Shown: positions 44,701 to 51,498 of the stretch, in pieces
How positions within the stretch are numbered: position 1 is the first letter of the stretch
Layout of the letters: each line of letters opens with the position of its first letter
Source of the DNA: Muribaculaceae bacterium
GTDB lineage: Bacteria > Bacteroidota > Bacteroidia > Bacteroidales > Muribaculaceae
Reading direction: 5' to 3'
Length of the DNA stretch: 58,919 bases
Assembly: GCA_003979155.1 (NCBI GenBank)
Contig: RYWL01000002.1
Location: 1-58,919 of the forward strand
The notes under the pieces: model-generated
Database searches by the model: none
The model's input: the letters and a program-made list of their open reading frames with translations, nothing else
What the model was told of the DNA's origin: nothing
Made by a program: the position numbers and the translations under genes

Positions 44701-44782
44701 ACACGTTGAATACACGATGCTGCATAAGGTCCTGAAAGGATGTCTCCTTCAGGTACATTCGACTGAGCGCGTCCTCGTTCAT
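41777..44782 (-). CDS. REC-REC-PPDK-type ATP-grasp fusion protein
   Basis: This 1001-residue protein has three parts. Residues about 25-155 are a receiver-like domain that has lost the phospho-acceptor Asp (FDLVVAM, Met88). Residues about 168-320 are a second receiver with the usual residues: acidic pair in LLVEDS (Glu175, Asp176), acceptor Asp245 in GVISDVS, and Lys298. Residues about 425-840 match the pyruvate phosphate dikinase/PEP synthase ATP-grasp domain (IGQGSLGGKGRGLAFIDS, PLAVRSSSLLEDSHYQPFAG, LYWLQIRPI). The phospho-histidine swivel domain and the PEP/pyruvate barrel are missing, so it cannot be a normal dikinase. The ~150-residue C-terminal part has GYILIGPGRWGSSDS. Its partner coiled-coil gene overlaps it by 4 bases. 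Confidence 0.88.
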   Translation of the reverse strand: MNEDALSRMYLKETSFQDLMQHRVFNVLLIASPYDAFMMEEDGRVEEQLYNEYVSLNLSSPPRVTRASTVTEALDLMRSKPFDLVVAMPGGELSDTFEGASKLKSLYPSVPFVVLTPFSKEVSRRLAMEDLSNVDYVFSWLGNMDLLLAIIKLLEDKLNANDITDVGVQAILLVEDSVRFYSSVLPHIYKFLLKQSKLFSTEALNQHEQMLRMRGRPKVMLARNYEEAVELYEKYGKKMLGVISDVSFQREGVKDAHAGLRLARYLREHDPYLPIIIESSEVANAGSVGEFGGVFIDKNSKKLPVDLGDAIMNNFGFGDFVIVDPVDKHPIMTITNLKDLQKNIFDIPSESLFYHASRNDISRWLYSRALFPIADVVKRHRFSDIRDAETVKRLFFDLIVKYRKMKNRGVVAVFQKDRFDHYSNFARIGQGSLGGKGRGLAFIDSIIKKNPICDNFKGLSISIPRSVVLCTDIFDEFMVSNKLYPLALSDASDQVILDVFLAARLPERVHEDLMALFEVVDRPLAVRSSSLLEDSHYQPFAGIYATYMVPCTGNVEQRLKWLSDAIKGVYASVFYQASKSYMTATSNVIDQEKMAVIIQEVVGEPHAGYYFPSFSGVGRSLNYYPLGDERTEDGVVEIAVGLGKYIVDGGRGLRLSPKHPDNILQTSTLDLALRDTQTKMFTLSPDMQDNFSVQLDEGANLAKKNVQDFAGTGALKYMVSTYDHIDGMLKDYEEGRGRRVVTFNNIFRDKALPLADALDFMLNQGQHAMQRPVEIEFAGNIAEKPNSEGIKGHLYWLQIRPIIDHKNLINDDVLDYPDNELILRTDSALGNGMVDGVHTIVYVRPEVFNSMNNAATAEVIGRLNARLQSEGRGYILIGPGRWGSSDSALGIPVKWADISAARVIVESAVGNYRMEPSQGTHFFQNLTSFGVGYFTIDAAAGHGYIDQAYLDAMPAEYEDEYLRIVTFDKALPVAINGRSARATVLKPDYHITENTYNPELP

Positions 44783-44787
44783 AAGGG

Positions 44788-44795
44788 CAAATTTA
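44788..44795 (-). promoter_or_regulatory. Promoter -7 element of the REC-REC-ATP-grasp operon
   Basis: The minus strand reads TAAATTTG, an exact TAnnTTTG match, followed after only 5 bases by the ATG at 44782. No TTTG -33 element was found. An 8-bp inverted repeat (44783-44790 with 44812-44819) overlaps the element. The gap 44796-44917 holds nothing else recognisable. Confidence 0.5.
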
Positions 44796-44917
44796 GCAAT
44801 TTTTTTTCGTCTTGCCCTTTTTTATGTTTATTTTTTTCATTTTTAACGCGACAAGTTCTTCAGAAAATTCTTCACATACAGTAAGAGCAAGAACCCGCCA
44901 TCTTCCGCCGGGCCACA

Positions 44918-45280
44918 TCACCTGCGCCGGATTCGTCGTATTGCGGTCCACAGCATGAGTATGAGCCATACCACGGCAACCATTGCCCCCGCAACGGAGT
45001 ACAGCCAGTAAAGAAAAAGCAGACTGTTGCATGTATCCACTATTATGAGGGGCTTAGCCGACATTGTCTTAAGCTCCTTGTCCTTGACCAAAGCAACCAC
45101 TATACGGACTACAAGACCGAGCAAAATAAGGCCACCGGCAACACACGAGCCGACAGCAATTGCATTCCGCCGTCCGGCAAGAGACAGCGCAGAGTCTGTC
45201 ACTATCAGACAACACATAATCAGCAGCATTGATGTCTGGCAAAATATGCTGTTGAAAATATTTTTAAAGAACCTTCTCAT
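44918..45280 (-). CDS. Small multi-helix membrane protein, function unknown
   Basis: This 120-residue protein has about four hydrophobic helices (about residues 15-33, 40-63, 75-95 and 96-113), a basic N-terminus (MRRFFKNIFN) and a basic end (AIRRIRRR). Such a pattern is hard to obtain by chance from this fairly GC-rich DNA, and no competing ORF on the other strand looks better. No family is recognised. It stands between the GldB-like gene and the ATP-grasp operon, separated from GldB by a hairpin, so it may be expressed on its own. Confidence 0.6.
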   Translation of the reverse strand: MRRFFKNIFNSIFCQTSMLLIMCCLIVTDSALSLAGRRNAIAVGSCVAGGLILLGLVVRIVVALVKDKELKTMSAKPLIIVDTCNSLLFLYWLYSVAGAMVAVVWLILMLWTAIRRIRRR

Positions 45281-45307
45281 ACGATCTTATCAAATAACAA
45301 AACTCCG

Positions 45308-45324
45308 CCGGCGACTGTCGCCGG
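45308..45324 (-). terminator. Hairpin after the GldB-like gene
   Basis: A perfect 7-bp stem CCGGCGA/TCGCCGG has a 3-base loop. On the minus strand the tail is CGGAGTTTTG, only weakly U-rich; on the plus strand gtgtttttt follows. It probably terminates the GldB-like transcript and may work in both directions. Confidence 0.55.
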
Positions 45325-45344
45325 GTGTTTTTTCGGCAGGAATT

Positions 45345-46331
45345 TCATCGAGCCTTGTAGGCCGAGCGCTCCAGTGCCTGCGGTGAGTTATAGAAGTCGG
45401 GAGACAACAGTTGTGCAAGTGTAGTGCCGGGATTGTGTTCGAGATATGAATCCACTATCTGCACCCCCACGAAGCGGCCGACTCTTGCAGGCCATGCTGA
45501 AGCCAGGACATTCACAGCCGGCGACGGCGCATTAAAGCGCTCGGAGCTAAGGTGAGAGGTGTCATACAGTAGTCCCGACGATACGAGTTGTCGCCACAGC
45601 TCGCCCTCACGCTCCACGAGCATGGCGTATTCATCTTTATCATAACCCAGCACGGCATTGACTGTTGCATCAGGTACTGTGGCGAGTTTAGCTTTTGCGA
45701 GGGCACCCTCGTATAGCATTCGCGACAGAAGGGTTGCCTGCCCGGGACTTGCCTCATAAGGATAGCGGGTAGCGATAATCGCCTCCGAAAGCGCATAAGG
45801 CAAGTTTTCAGGACGCTTTTCCTGCCGACGATAAAGCGGCCAATGGCCATAACCCGGAAAGTCGGACCCCAGGAAATGGTTGAGTGCCACAAGCATCACC
45901 GAGTCGACGAAAAGAACGGCTTCCGGGCGTCCGTAAGTGACTGCCGCATAACGGCGATGAGGCAAATCGAGACCCTCGTCGCGTGCCGCGGAGAGAATGT
46001 AGCCCAAATCGGCCTGAAGAAATTCCTGCGACGGGAAAACCGAATCCACAGCCGCAGTAAAGCGCAACACCACCGGCGATGCCGACCACGCCTCAAGCAG
46101 GCTGTCGCTTACAGTGTCGCCTGACACAACTTTCATAAAAGCAGTCACTTCCGGAAGGCAACGGCTCACGGCATCCTGCCGGAGACTGTCGGGCATAGCG
46201 CGATAGTCGCGCATCAGCGACGACAAGTCGGCCACCGGTTCCGCTGCGGCATGGTGCCGGTCGTTAGAGCACCCTGTTACGCAGAGTGTCAAAAAGATGG
46301 CAATATGTAGAGAGACAAACGAAAACCTCAT
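45345..46331 (-). CDS. GldB-like gliding motility lipoprotein homologue
   Basis: GldB is a lipoprotein needed for gliding in Flavobacterium; homologues also occur in non-gliding Bacteroidota. The 328-residue protein (ATG at 46331) has a lipoprotein signal with lipobox VTGC (Cys21). Family-like segments are LVALNHFLGSDFPGYGHWPL, ENLPYALSEAIIATRYPYEA, LYEGALAKAKLATVPDA, VGRFVGVQIVDSYLEHNP and the ending LERSAYKAR. A TTG-started extension to 46358 is not favoured. It is divergent from the Bat operon. No other gld gene is nearby, so the motility name should not be read as function. Confidence 0.85.
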   Translation of the reverse strand: MRFSFVSLHIAIFLTLCVTGCSNDRHHAAAEPVADLSSLMRDYRAMPDSLRQDAVSRCLPEVTAFMKVVSGDTVSDSLLEAWSASPVVLRFTAAVDSVFPSQEFLQADLGYILSAARDEGLDLPHRRYAAVTYGRPEAVLFVDSVMLVALNHFLGSDFPGYGHWPLYRRQEKRPENLPYALSEAIIATRYPYEASPGQATLLSRMLYEGALAKAKLATVPDATVNAVLGYDKDEYAMLVEREGELWRQLVSSGLLYDTSHLSSERFNAPSPAVNVLASAWPARVGRFVGVQIVDSYLEHNPGTTLAQLLSPDFYNSPQALERSAYKAR

Positions 46332-46449
46332 TATTTTTGATTCTTTCTTTAAAGACAAAGTAAATATAAAAAAGTTTAAAACGTATATTTGTTAAAGACA
46401 TAATAATTAAAATTAACATTCGTTTGCCGAGTGTTAATTGTTATAATAG

Positions 46450-46457
46450 TAATTTTG
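46450..46457 (+). promoter_or_regulatory. Promoter -7 element of the moxR-bat operon
   Basis: TAATTTTG is an exact TAnnTTTG match. A TTTG (46423-46426) lies 23 bases upstream, slightly farther than the usual 19-21. The predicted leader before the ATG at 46546 is about 80 bases. Confidence 0.65.
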
Positions 46458-46471
46458 TAGTCGTTTAAAGG

Positions 46472-46486
46472 GCGGCAGGCTGCCGC
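46472..46486 (+). promoter_or_regulatory. Palindrome in the moxR-bat leader
   Basis: GCGGCAG-G-CTGCCGC is a perfect 7-bp inverted repeat around one base, about 10 bases downstream of the predicted transcription start. It could be a repressor site, or a short RNA hairpin with a 5-base loop. Its function is not known. Confidence 0.45.
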
Positions 46487-46545
46487 TGCTTCACAACCAA
46501 ATATTTGCAAAAAACGTTAATATTGAAATATAACACCAGACTATT

Positions 46546-47541
46546 ATGAGCGAAAGCGTCAACATTCGCCAGCTTAACGAGTTGGTCGCAAGCAAAAACG
46601 ATTTCATAACCATGATTACTCATGGTATGGACCAGACAATTGTAGGACAGAAGCATCTCGTAGAAAGCCTTCTGATTGCTCTTCTGGCCAACGGCCACGT
46701 ACTTCTCGAAGGCGTCCCCGGCCTTGCCAAGACCCTTGCAATCAAAACTCTGGCCCAGCTCATCGATGCTAAATACAGTCGTATCCAGTTTACCCCCGAC
46801 CTTCTTCCGGCCGACGTTATCGGCACTATGATTTATAGTGTCAAAAACGAGACTTTCCAGGTGAAGAAAGGCCCTATTTTCGCAAACTTCGTTCTTGCCG
46901 ACGAAATCAACCGTGCTCCGGCCAAAGTGCAGTCAGCTCTGCTCGAAGCCATGCAGGAGCGCCAGGTGACTATCGGCGACAACACTTTCCGCCTCGACAC
47001 GCCTTTCCTCGTAATGGCCACACAGAACCCCGTTGAGCAAGAAGGCACCTACCCCCTGCCCGAAGCACAGGTCGACCGTTTCCTTATGAAAGTCGTAATC
47101 GGCTATCCCACAAAAGACGAGGAACGCGAAATCATACGTATGAACATTGCTCGCGAGCAGCGTCCGGTCATTCCCGTTCTCAAGCCGCAAGAGGTGATTG
47201 AAGCCCAGAAAGTAGTGGAGCAGATTTATGTAGACGAGAAAATCGAACGCTACATCGTTGACATAGTTTTCGCCACACGTACTCCCAAAGAATACGGTCT
47301 CGACGACCTCGCCGGCTACATTTCGTTCGGTGCATCGCCCCGTGCGTCAATATCGCTGGCCCGTGCAGCCCGTGCCTACGCATTCCTGCACCAACGCGGC
47401 TATGTGATTCCCGAAGATGTGATTTCTGTCGCACACGACGTGCTCCGTCACCGTATCGGCCTCACCTACGAAGCCGAAGCCAACAACTTCACCACCGACA
47501 TGATTATCACCGACATCCTCGACAAGGTGCAGGTGCCCTAA
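46546..47541 (+). CDS. MoxR-family AAA+ ATPase
   Basis: MoxR ATPases act as chaperones for von Willebrand A (VWA) proteins encoded nearby. The 331-residue protein has Walker A in LEGVPGLAKTLAIKTLA, Walker B and the MoxR signature in DEINRAPAKVQSALLEAMQE, and sensor 1 in LVMATQNPVEQEGTYPLPEA. It starts the eight-gene aerotolerance operon. The DUF58 gene follows 27 bases later. Length and motifs are standard. Confidence 0.95.
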   Translation: MSESVNIRQLNELVASKNDFITMITHGMDQTIVGQKHLVESLLIALLANGHVLLEGVPGLAKTLAIKTLAQLIDAKYSRIQFTPDLLPADVIGTMIYSVKNETFQVKKGPIFANFVLADEINRAPAKVQSALLEAMQERQVTIGDNTFRLDTPFLVMATQNPVEQEGTYPLPEAQVDRFLMKVVIGYPTKDEEREIIRMNIAREQRPVIPVLKPQEVIEAQKVVEQIYVDEKIERYIVDIVFATRTPKEYGLDDLAGYISFGASPRASISLARAARAYAFLHQRGYVIPEDVISVAHDVLRHRIGLTYEAEANNFTTDMIITDILDKVQVP

Positions 47542-47568
47542 TTGTCAAACCGACGCTTATTTCCTTTT

Positions 47569-48444
47569 ATGGATTCAAATGAACTGATAAAGAAGGTTCG
47601 CAAGATAGAGATTAAAACTCGCGGACTATCGCAGAACATCTTCGCCGGCGAGTACCACTCGGCATTCAAAGGCCGCGGCATGATGTTCTCGGAAGTTCGT
47701 GAGTATCAATACGGCGACGACATACGCGATATCGACTGGAATGTCACCGCCCGTCACAACCATCCCTACGTAAAGGTATACGAAGAGGAGCGCGAGCTCA
47801 CGGTGATGCTTCTGGTCGACGTGTCGGCCAGTCGTAATTTCGGAGCCGCAGGCCCTGAAAAACGTGAAATGATAGCCGAGATAGCCGCCACGATAGCTTT
47901 CTCGGCCATTCAGAACAACGACAAAATCGGCGCTATTTTCTTCTCCGACCATGTAGAGAAGTTCATAACGCCCAAAAAAGGTCGCAAGCACATTCTTTAC
48001 CTTATACGTGAGCTGCTCGACTTCCAGCCCCAGCACAAAGGCACTGATATCGCGCAGGCAGTGCGGTATTTCAGCGACGCCCTAAAACGCCGCTGCACCA
48101 TGTTTCTCATATCCGACTTCATCGACAGCTCGGACTATCGAACGCCGCTCACCGTGGCAGTGTCGCGTCACGATGTCATGGCAATTCAGGTATATGACAA
48201 GCGCGACGGTGAGATGCCCGATGTTGGCTTGATGCGCGTCACCGACCTCGAGACCGGGCGCGACATGTGGGTCGACACCTCGTCGAACCGCACCCGCACC
48301 GCATATAACAAATGGTGGTATGCCCGCCAGCAGCAAATGTCCACTACCCTGCGCAGCACGCGCGTCGATTATACTTCGGTCGCCACCGACGAGGACTATG
48401 TCCGCGCTCTCATGGGCTTATTCAAATCCCGTTCAACCCTATGA
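47569..48444 (+). CDS. DUF58 domain protein (VWA-like)
   Basis: DUF58 proteins almost always accompany MoxR ATPases. The 291-residue protein has the DUF58 signature YHSAFKGRGMMFSEVREYQYGDDIRDIDW and then a VWA-like fold with MIDAS-type motif LLVDVSASRNFG. I use the ATG at 47569 (MDSNELIKKVRKIEIKTRGL); the frame is open back to a TTG at 47542 directly after moxR. The stop overlaps the next start as ATGA at 48441-48444. It has no membrane segment, so it is probably at the cytoplasmic side. Confidence 0.93.
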   Translation: MDSNELIKKVRKIEIKTRGLSQNIFAGEYHSAFKGRGMMFSEVREYQYGDDIRDIDWNVTARHNHPYVKVYEEERELTVMLLVDVSASRNFGAAGPEKREMIAEIAATIAFSAIQNNDKIGAIFFSDHVEKFITPKKGRKHILYLIRELLDFQPQHKGTDIAQAVRYFSDALKRRCTMFLISDFIDSSDYRTPLTVAVSRHDVMAIQVYDKRDGEMPDVGLMRVTDLETGRDMWVDTSSNRTRTAYNKWWYARQQQMSTTLRSTRVDYTSVATDEDYVRALMGLFKSRSTL

Positions 48445-49454
48445 AACGTCACTACTTACATAATATAGGTAAAAACGCACTGGCCGCGTCATGCCTGCTC
48501 GCTTCTGCAGCGGCATGGTCGGCCCCGACAGTGAAGGTAAGCGCCGACATCGACAGCGCCGCCATCGTGATGGGTTCGCTCAATCATCTGCGCGTCACCG
48601 TTGACATGCCGTCGTCGACACCGGCACAGCTTATCGACTTCCCCTTGCTCACCCCCGGTGTGGAATATCTCGAATTCAACGGAGTCGATGTAGTGGCATC
48701 GGACAGCACCTCCACGGAGACCGACGCACGCACCCGACTCAAATTCGACTTCACGATTCAGGCCTTTGACCCGGGCGAAGTCACCATTCCTCCCTTTGCC
48801 GTGCTTCCGGCACCGGGAGCCGATACGGCGTTTTCCAACGTAGTGACATTCAAAGTATTGCCCGTTGATGTCGACTCGCTCGCCACTATCCACCCCATGG
48901 CATCGGTGGTATCGGCTCAATCGCGCTGGTATGATTATATTCCCAACTGGCTCATATGGCTCCTTGCAGGTCTTGCAGTAGCCGCAGCCGCAGTGTGGGC
49001 ATACTTCACATTCCACCGGCACCGTGTCGTTGTCGAAGAGCGCCGCAAACCCGTGGTTCCGCCATACGAACTTGCCGTACAGAGGCTCAACGACCTGCAG
49101 CAGAGACATCTGCCCGAAAACGGCCACGAAAAAGAGTACTATACCCGACTTGTCGACATTCTCCGAGATTATCTGCAGGGCCGCTTCGGCATAAACGCCA
49201 TGGAGATGACCTCCACCCAGATAGTGAAAGCATTGCGCGACAACCCACAGACACGCATGACTGCCGACGAAATACGCGCTGTGCTGTCGGTGGCAGACTT
49301 TGTAAAATTTGCAAAAGTACGTCCGCTGCCCGACGACAATATACGCTCGTTCAACCGCGCAATCTCTTTCGTAGAGCAGACACGTCCAAAACCCGAGCCC
49401 GAGCCTGAGGCCGAAAACAACGACACCAAGGCACGGCCCACCAAAACCAAGTAA
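48441..49454 (+). CDS. Membrane protein of the bat operon, unnamed
   Basis: This 337-residue protein has an N-terminal signal (about residues 1-28), a beta-rich periplasmic domain (about 30-155, with FTIQAFDPGEVTIPPFAVLP), one transmembrane helix (about 172-192, WLIWLLAGLAVAAAAVWAYF) and a helical cytoplasmic domain (about 210-310, KEYYTRLVDILRDYLQGRFG). The order resembles a short BatD-like protein. The C-terminus is low complexity (PKPEPEPEAENN). It sits between DUF58 (4-base overlap) and batA (2-base gap). It is usual at this place in Bacteroidota bat operons but has no agreed name. Confidence 0.88.
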   Translation: MKRHYLHNIGKNALAASCLLASAAAWSAPTVKVSADIDSAAIVMGSLNHLRVTVDMPSSTPAQLIDFPLLTPGVEYLEFNGVDVVASDSTSTETDARTRLKFDFTIQAFDPGEVTIPPFAVLPAPGADTAFSNVVTFKVLPVDVDSLATIHPMASVVSAQSRWYDYIPNWLIWLLAGLAVAAAAVWAYFTFHRHRVVVEERRKPVVPPYELAVQRLNDLQQRHLPENGHEKEYYTRLVDILRDYLQGRFGINAMEMTSTQIVKALRDNPQTRMTADEIRAVLSVADFVKFAKVRPLPDDNIRSFNRAISFVEQTRPKPEPEPEAENNDTKARPTKTK

Positions 49455-49456
49455 CG

Positions 49457-50443
49457 ATGCACTTCGCACATCCCGATTTTCTCTGGACCCTTCTCATACT
49501 GGTGCCGCTTATAGTATGGTACATACTTAAGCAGCGCGACAGCTATGCCACCATGGCACTGTCGACCACAGCACCATTTGCAGCACTTCCACGCACCTGG
49601 AAACAATATCTGCGCCATCTGCTCTTTGCACTTCGTCTCGCCACGCTGGCATGCCTTATCATAGTTATGGCACGTCCGCAACAGCGCGACAGCTGGCGCA
49701 CCACATCGACCGAAGGCACCGACATAGTGCTTGCACTCGATGTATCGTCGTCGATGCTGGCCCGAGACTTCAAGCCCGACCGCTTCGAGGCAGCCAAAGA
49801 AGTGGCCACCAAATTTATCGCAGGCCGCGAAAGCGACAATATAGGCATAGTGATTTTTGCCGGCGAAAGCCTCACAGGCGTTCCTATGACTGTCGACATA
49901 TCGCAGCTGCTTTCATATCTGCAGAATCTGAGCATGGGCATGCTCGAAGACGGCACCGCTATCGGCGACGGCATCGCCACATCGCTCAACCGTCTGAAAG
50001 AGGGCAAAGCCAAAAGCAAGAGCATTATTCTTCTCACCGACGGCTCTAACAACACCGGCATAGTGGCTCCTGTCACTGCTGCCGAAGTGGCCAAAGAACT
50101 CGGTGTAAAGATTTATACCATAGGTGTAGGCACCAACGGCAACGCGCCTTATCCTGTACGCACACTCACGGGCCGTATTGAGTTCGAATCGCAACCGGTA
50201 GTAATCGACGAAGGCACCCTCAAGACCATTGCCGAGACCACAGGCGGCAAATATTTCAGAGCCACAGGCAACCGCGTGCTCAACGACATATTTGAAGAAA
50301 TAGACAAGCTTGAGAAAACCCAGATGGACGTACGCCACTTCTCACATACCGAAGACAACTACATGATGTGGGCCTGGCTTGCCCTCGGGCTCTTCACGCT
50401 TGAGCTTCTGCTCCGTTTCACAGTGTTGCGTACCATACCGTAA
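49457..50443 (+). CDS. batA: Aerotolerance protein BatA (VWA domain)
   Basis: BatA is one of the two VWA membrane proteins of the Bacteroides aerotolerance operon. The 328-residue protein has an N-terminal helix (about residues 8-25), a second helix (about 55-75, HLLFALRLATLACLIIVMAR), a VWA domain with an intact MIDAS (LALDVSSSMLARD, and the Thr/Asp motifs in LLTDGSNNTG) and a C-terminal helix (WAWLALGLFTLELLLRF). It is followed 11 bases later by batB. The operon name comes from work in B. fragilis; how these proteins support growth after oxygen exposure is not settled. Confidence 0.93.
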   Translation: MHFAHPDFLWTLLILVPLIVWYILKQRDSYATMALSTTAPFAALPRTWKQYLRHLLFALRLATLACLIIVMARPQQRDSWRTTSTEGTDIVLALDVSSSMLARDFKPDRFEAAKEVATKFIAGRESDNIGIVIFAGESLTGVPMTVDISQLLSYLQNLSMGMLEDGTAIGDGIATSLNRLKEGKAKSKSIILLTDGSNNTGIVAPVTAAEVAKELGVKIYTIGVGTNGNAPYPVRTLTGRIEFESQPVVIDEGTLKTIAETTGGKYFRATGNRVLNDIFEEIDKLEKTQMDVRHFSHTEDNYMMWAWLALGLFTLELLLRFTVLRTIP

Positions 50444-50454
50444 AAAGACTGATT

Positions 50455-51498
50455 ATGTTTGACTTCGCATATCCGCAATATCTCTACCTCCTGGCGCTGA
50501 TTCCATTCTTTGTATTGCTCTACATGACAATGCGTGCCTCGCGCCGGGCAAAACTGCGCCGTTTCGGACGGCCCGAGGTCATTGCATCGCTGATGCCCGA
50601 CTCCTCGCGCTACACGCCGGCAATCAAGATAACACTGGCAATGCTCGCTCTTGCCGCTCTGGTCATCATGGTGGCACGTCCGCGTGCCGGCGCCAAAGAG
50701 CAGACCGAGACCTCGGCCGGCATCGAAGTGATGATAGCGTTCGACGTATCCAACTCAATGCTGGCATCGTCGACCGACAAGCCCGACGGCGTATCGCGCC
50801 TCGACAGAGCCCGTCTGCTGCTCGAAAAGCTCATCGACCGTCTGAACAATGATAAGGTCGGTCTGGTGATTTTTGCAGGAGAGCCCAAAATGCAGCTTCC
50901 GCTCACCGCCGACTTCTACACCGCAAAGATGTATCTCAACGAACTTAATCCCCAACAGATAACTTATCAGGGCACAGACATAGCCGGGGCAATAAAAATG
51001 GCCATGAACGGTTTTTCGCCGGCTGAGGACATGCACAAGGCGATAATTCTCATAACCGATGCGGAAGACCACGAAGGTGCGGCAGTCGATGCAGCACGCC
51101 TTGCACGCGAGAATGGAATTCAAGTCGATGTAATCGGGCTCGGCACGGCCGGCGGTACTCTCCTGCCCGGCTTCACCACTCCCGAAGGCACTCCCGTAAT
51201 AACCAAGCTCAACGAGCAACTCGCCGACGAAATCGCTTCGGCCGGCGACGGCATCTATGTGAACGGCGCCTCTCACTCGGCCCTCAGCGAACTCAGTTCG
51301 CAACTCGACAAACTCCAGAAGTCGGAGTTCAACACCGTGAGCTACACAGCCGGAGCCGAACAATTCCCCACATTCGCTTTTTTGGCATTCCTCTTCCTCA
51401 TCATCGACATATTCATTGTCAACCGTAAAATCAGCTGGCTCAAAGGCATCAATTTCTTCACCAAAGAGACCGCAGCAAAAAAGGAGGCAAAGAAATGA
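50455..51498 (+). CDS. batB: Aerotolerance protein BatB (VWA domain)
   Basis: This 347-residue paralogue of BatA has the same layout: two N-terminal helices, a VWA domain with MIDAS in IAFDVSNSMLASST and LITDAEDHEG, and a C-terminal helix (FAFLAFLFLIIDIFIVNRK). The second acidic motif carries Ala-Glu after Asp instead of Gly-Ser. The stop overlaps the batC start as ATGA at 51495-51498. Partners are probably BatA, BatC and the MoxR ATPase. Confidence 0.93.
   Translation: MFDFAYPQYLYLLALIPFFVLLYMTMRASRRAKLRRFGRPEVIASLMPDSSRYTPAIKITLAMLALAALVIMVARPRAGAKEQTETSAGIEVMIAFDVSNSMLASSTDKPDGVSRLDRARLLLEKLIDRLNNDKVGLVIFAGEPKMQLPLTADFYTAKMYLNELNPQQITYQGTDIAGAIKMAMNGFSPAEDMHKAIILITDAEDHEGAAVDAARLARENGIQVDVIGLGTAGGTLLPGFTTPEGTPVITKLNEQLADEIASAGDGIYVNGASHSALSELSSQLDKLQKSEFNTVSYTAGAEQFPTFAFLAFLFLIIDIFIVNRKISWLKGINFFTKETAAKKEAKK

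Noticed and set aside
44793..45032. 79-codon minus-strand ORF between the ATP-grasp operon and the small membrane gene
   Set aside because: It overlaps the more protein-like 44918-45280 frame and runs through AT-rich intergenic DNA with a lysine-repeat end.
48489..49469. 326-codon minus-strand ORF antisense to the unnamed bat-operon gene
   Set aside because: Cys/His/Gly-rich shadow, and the plus-strand gene is tightly coupled to its neighbours.
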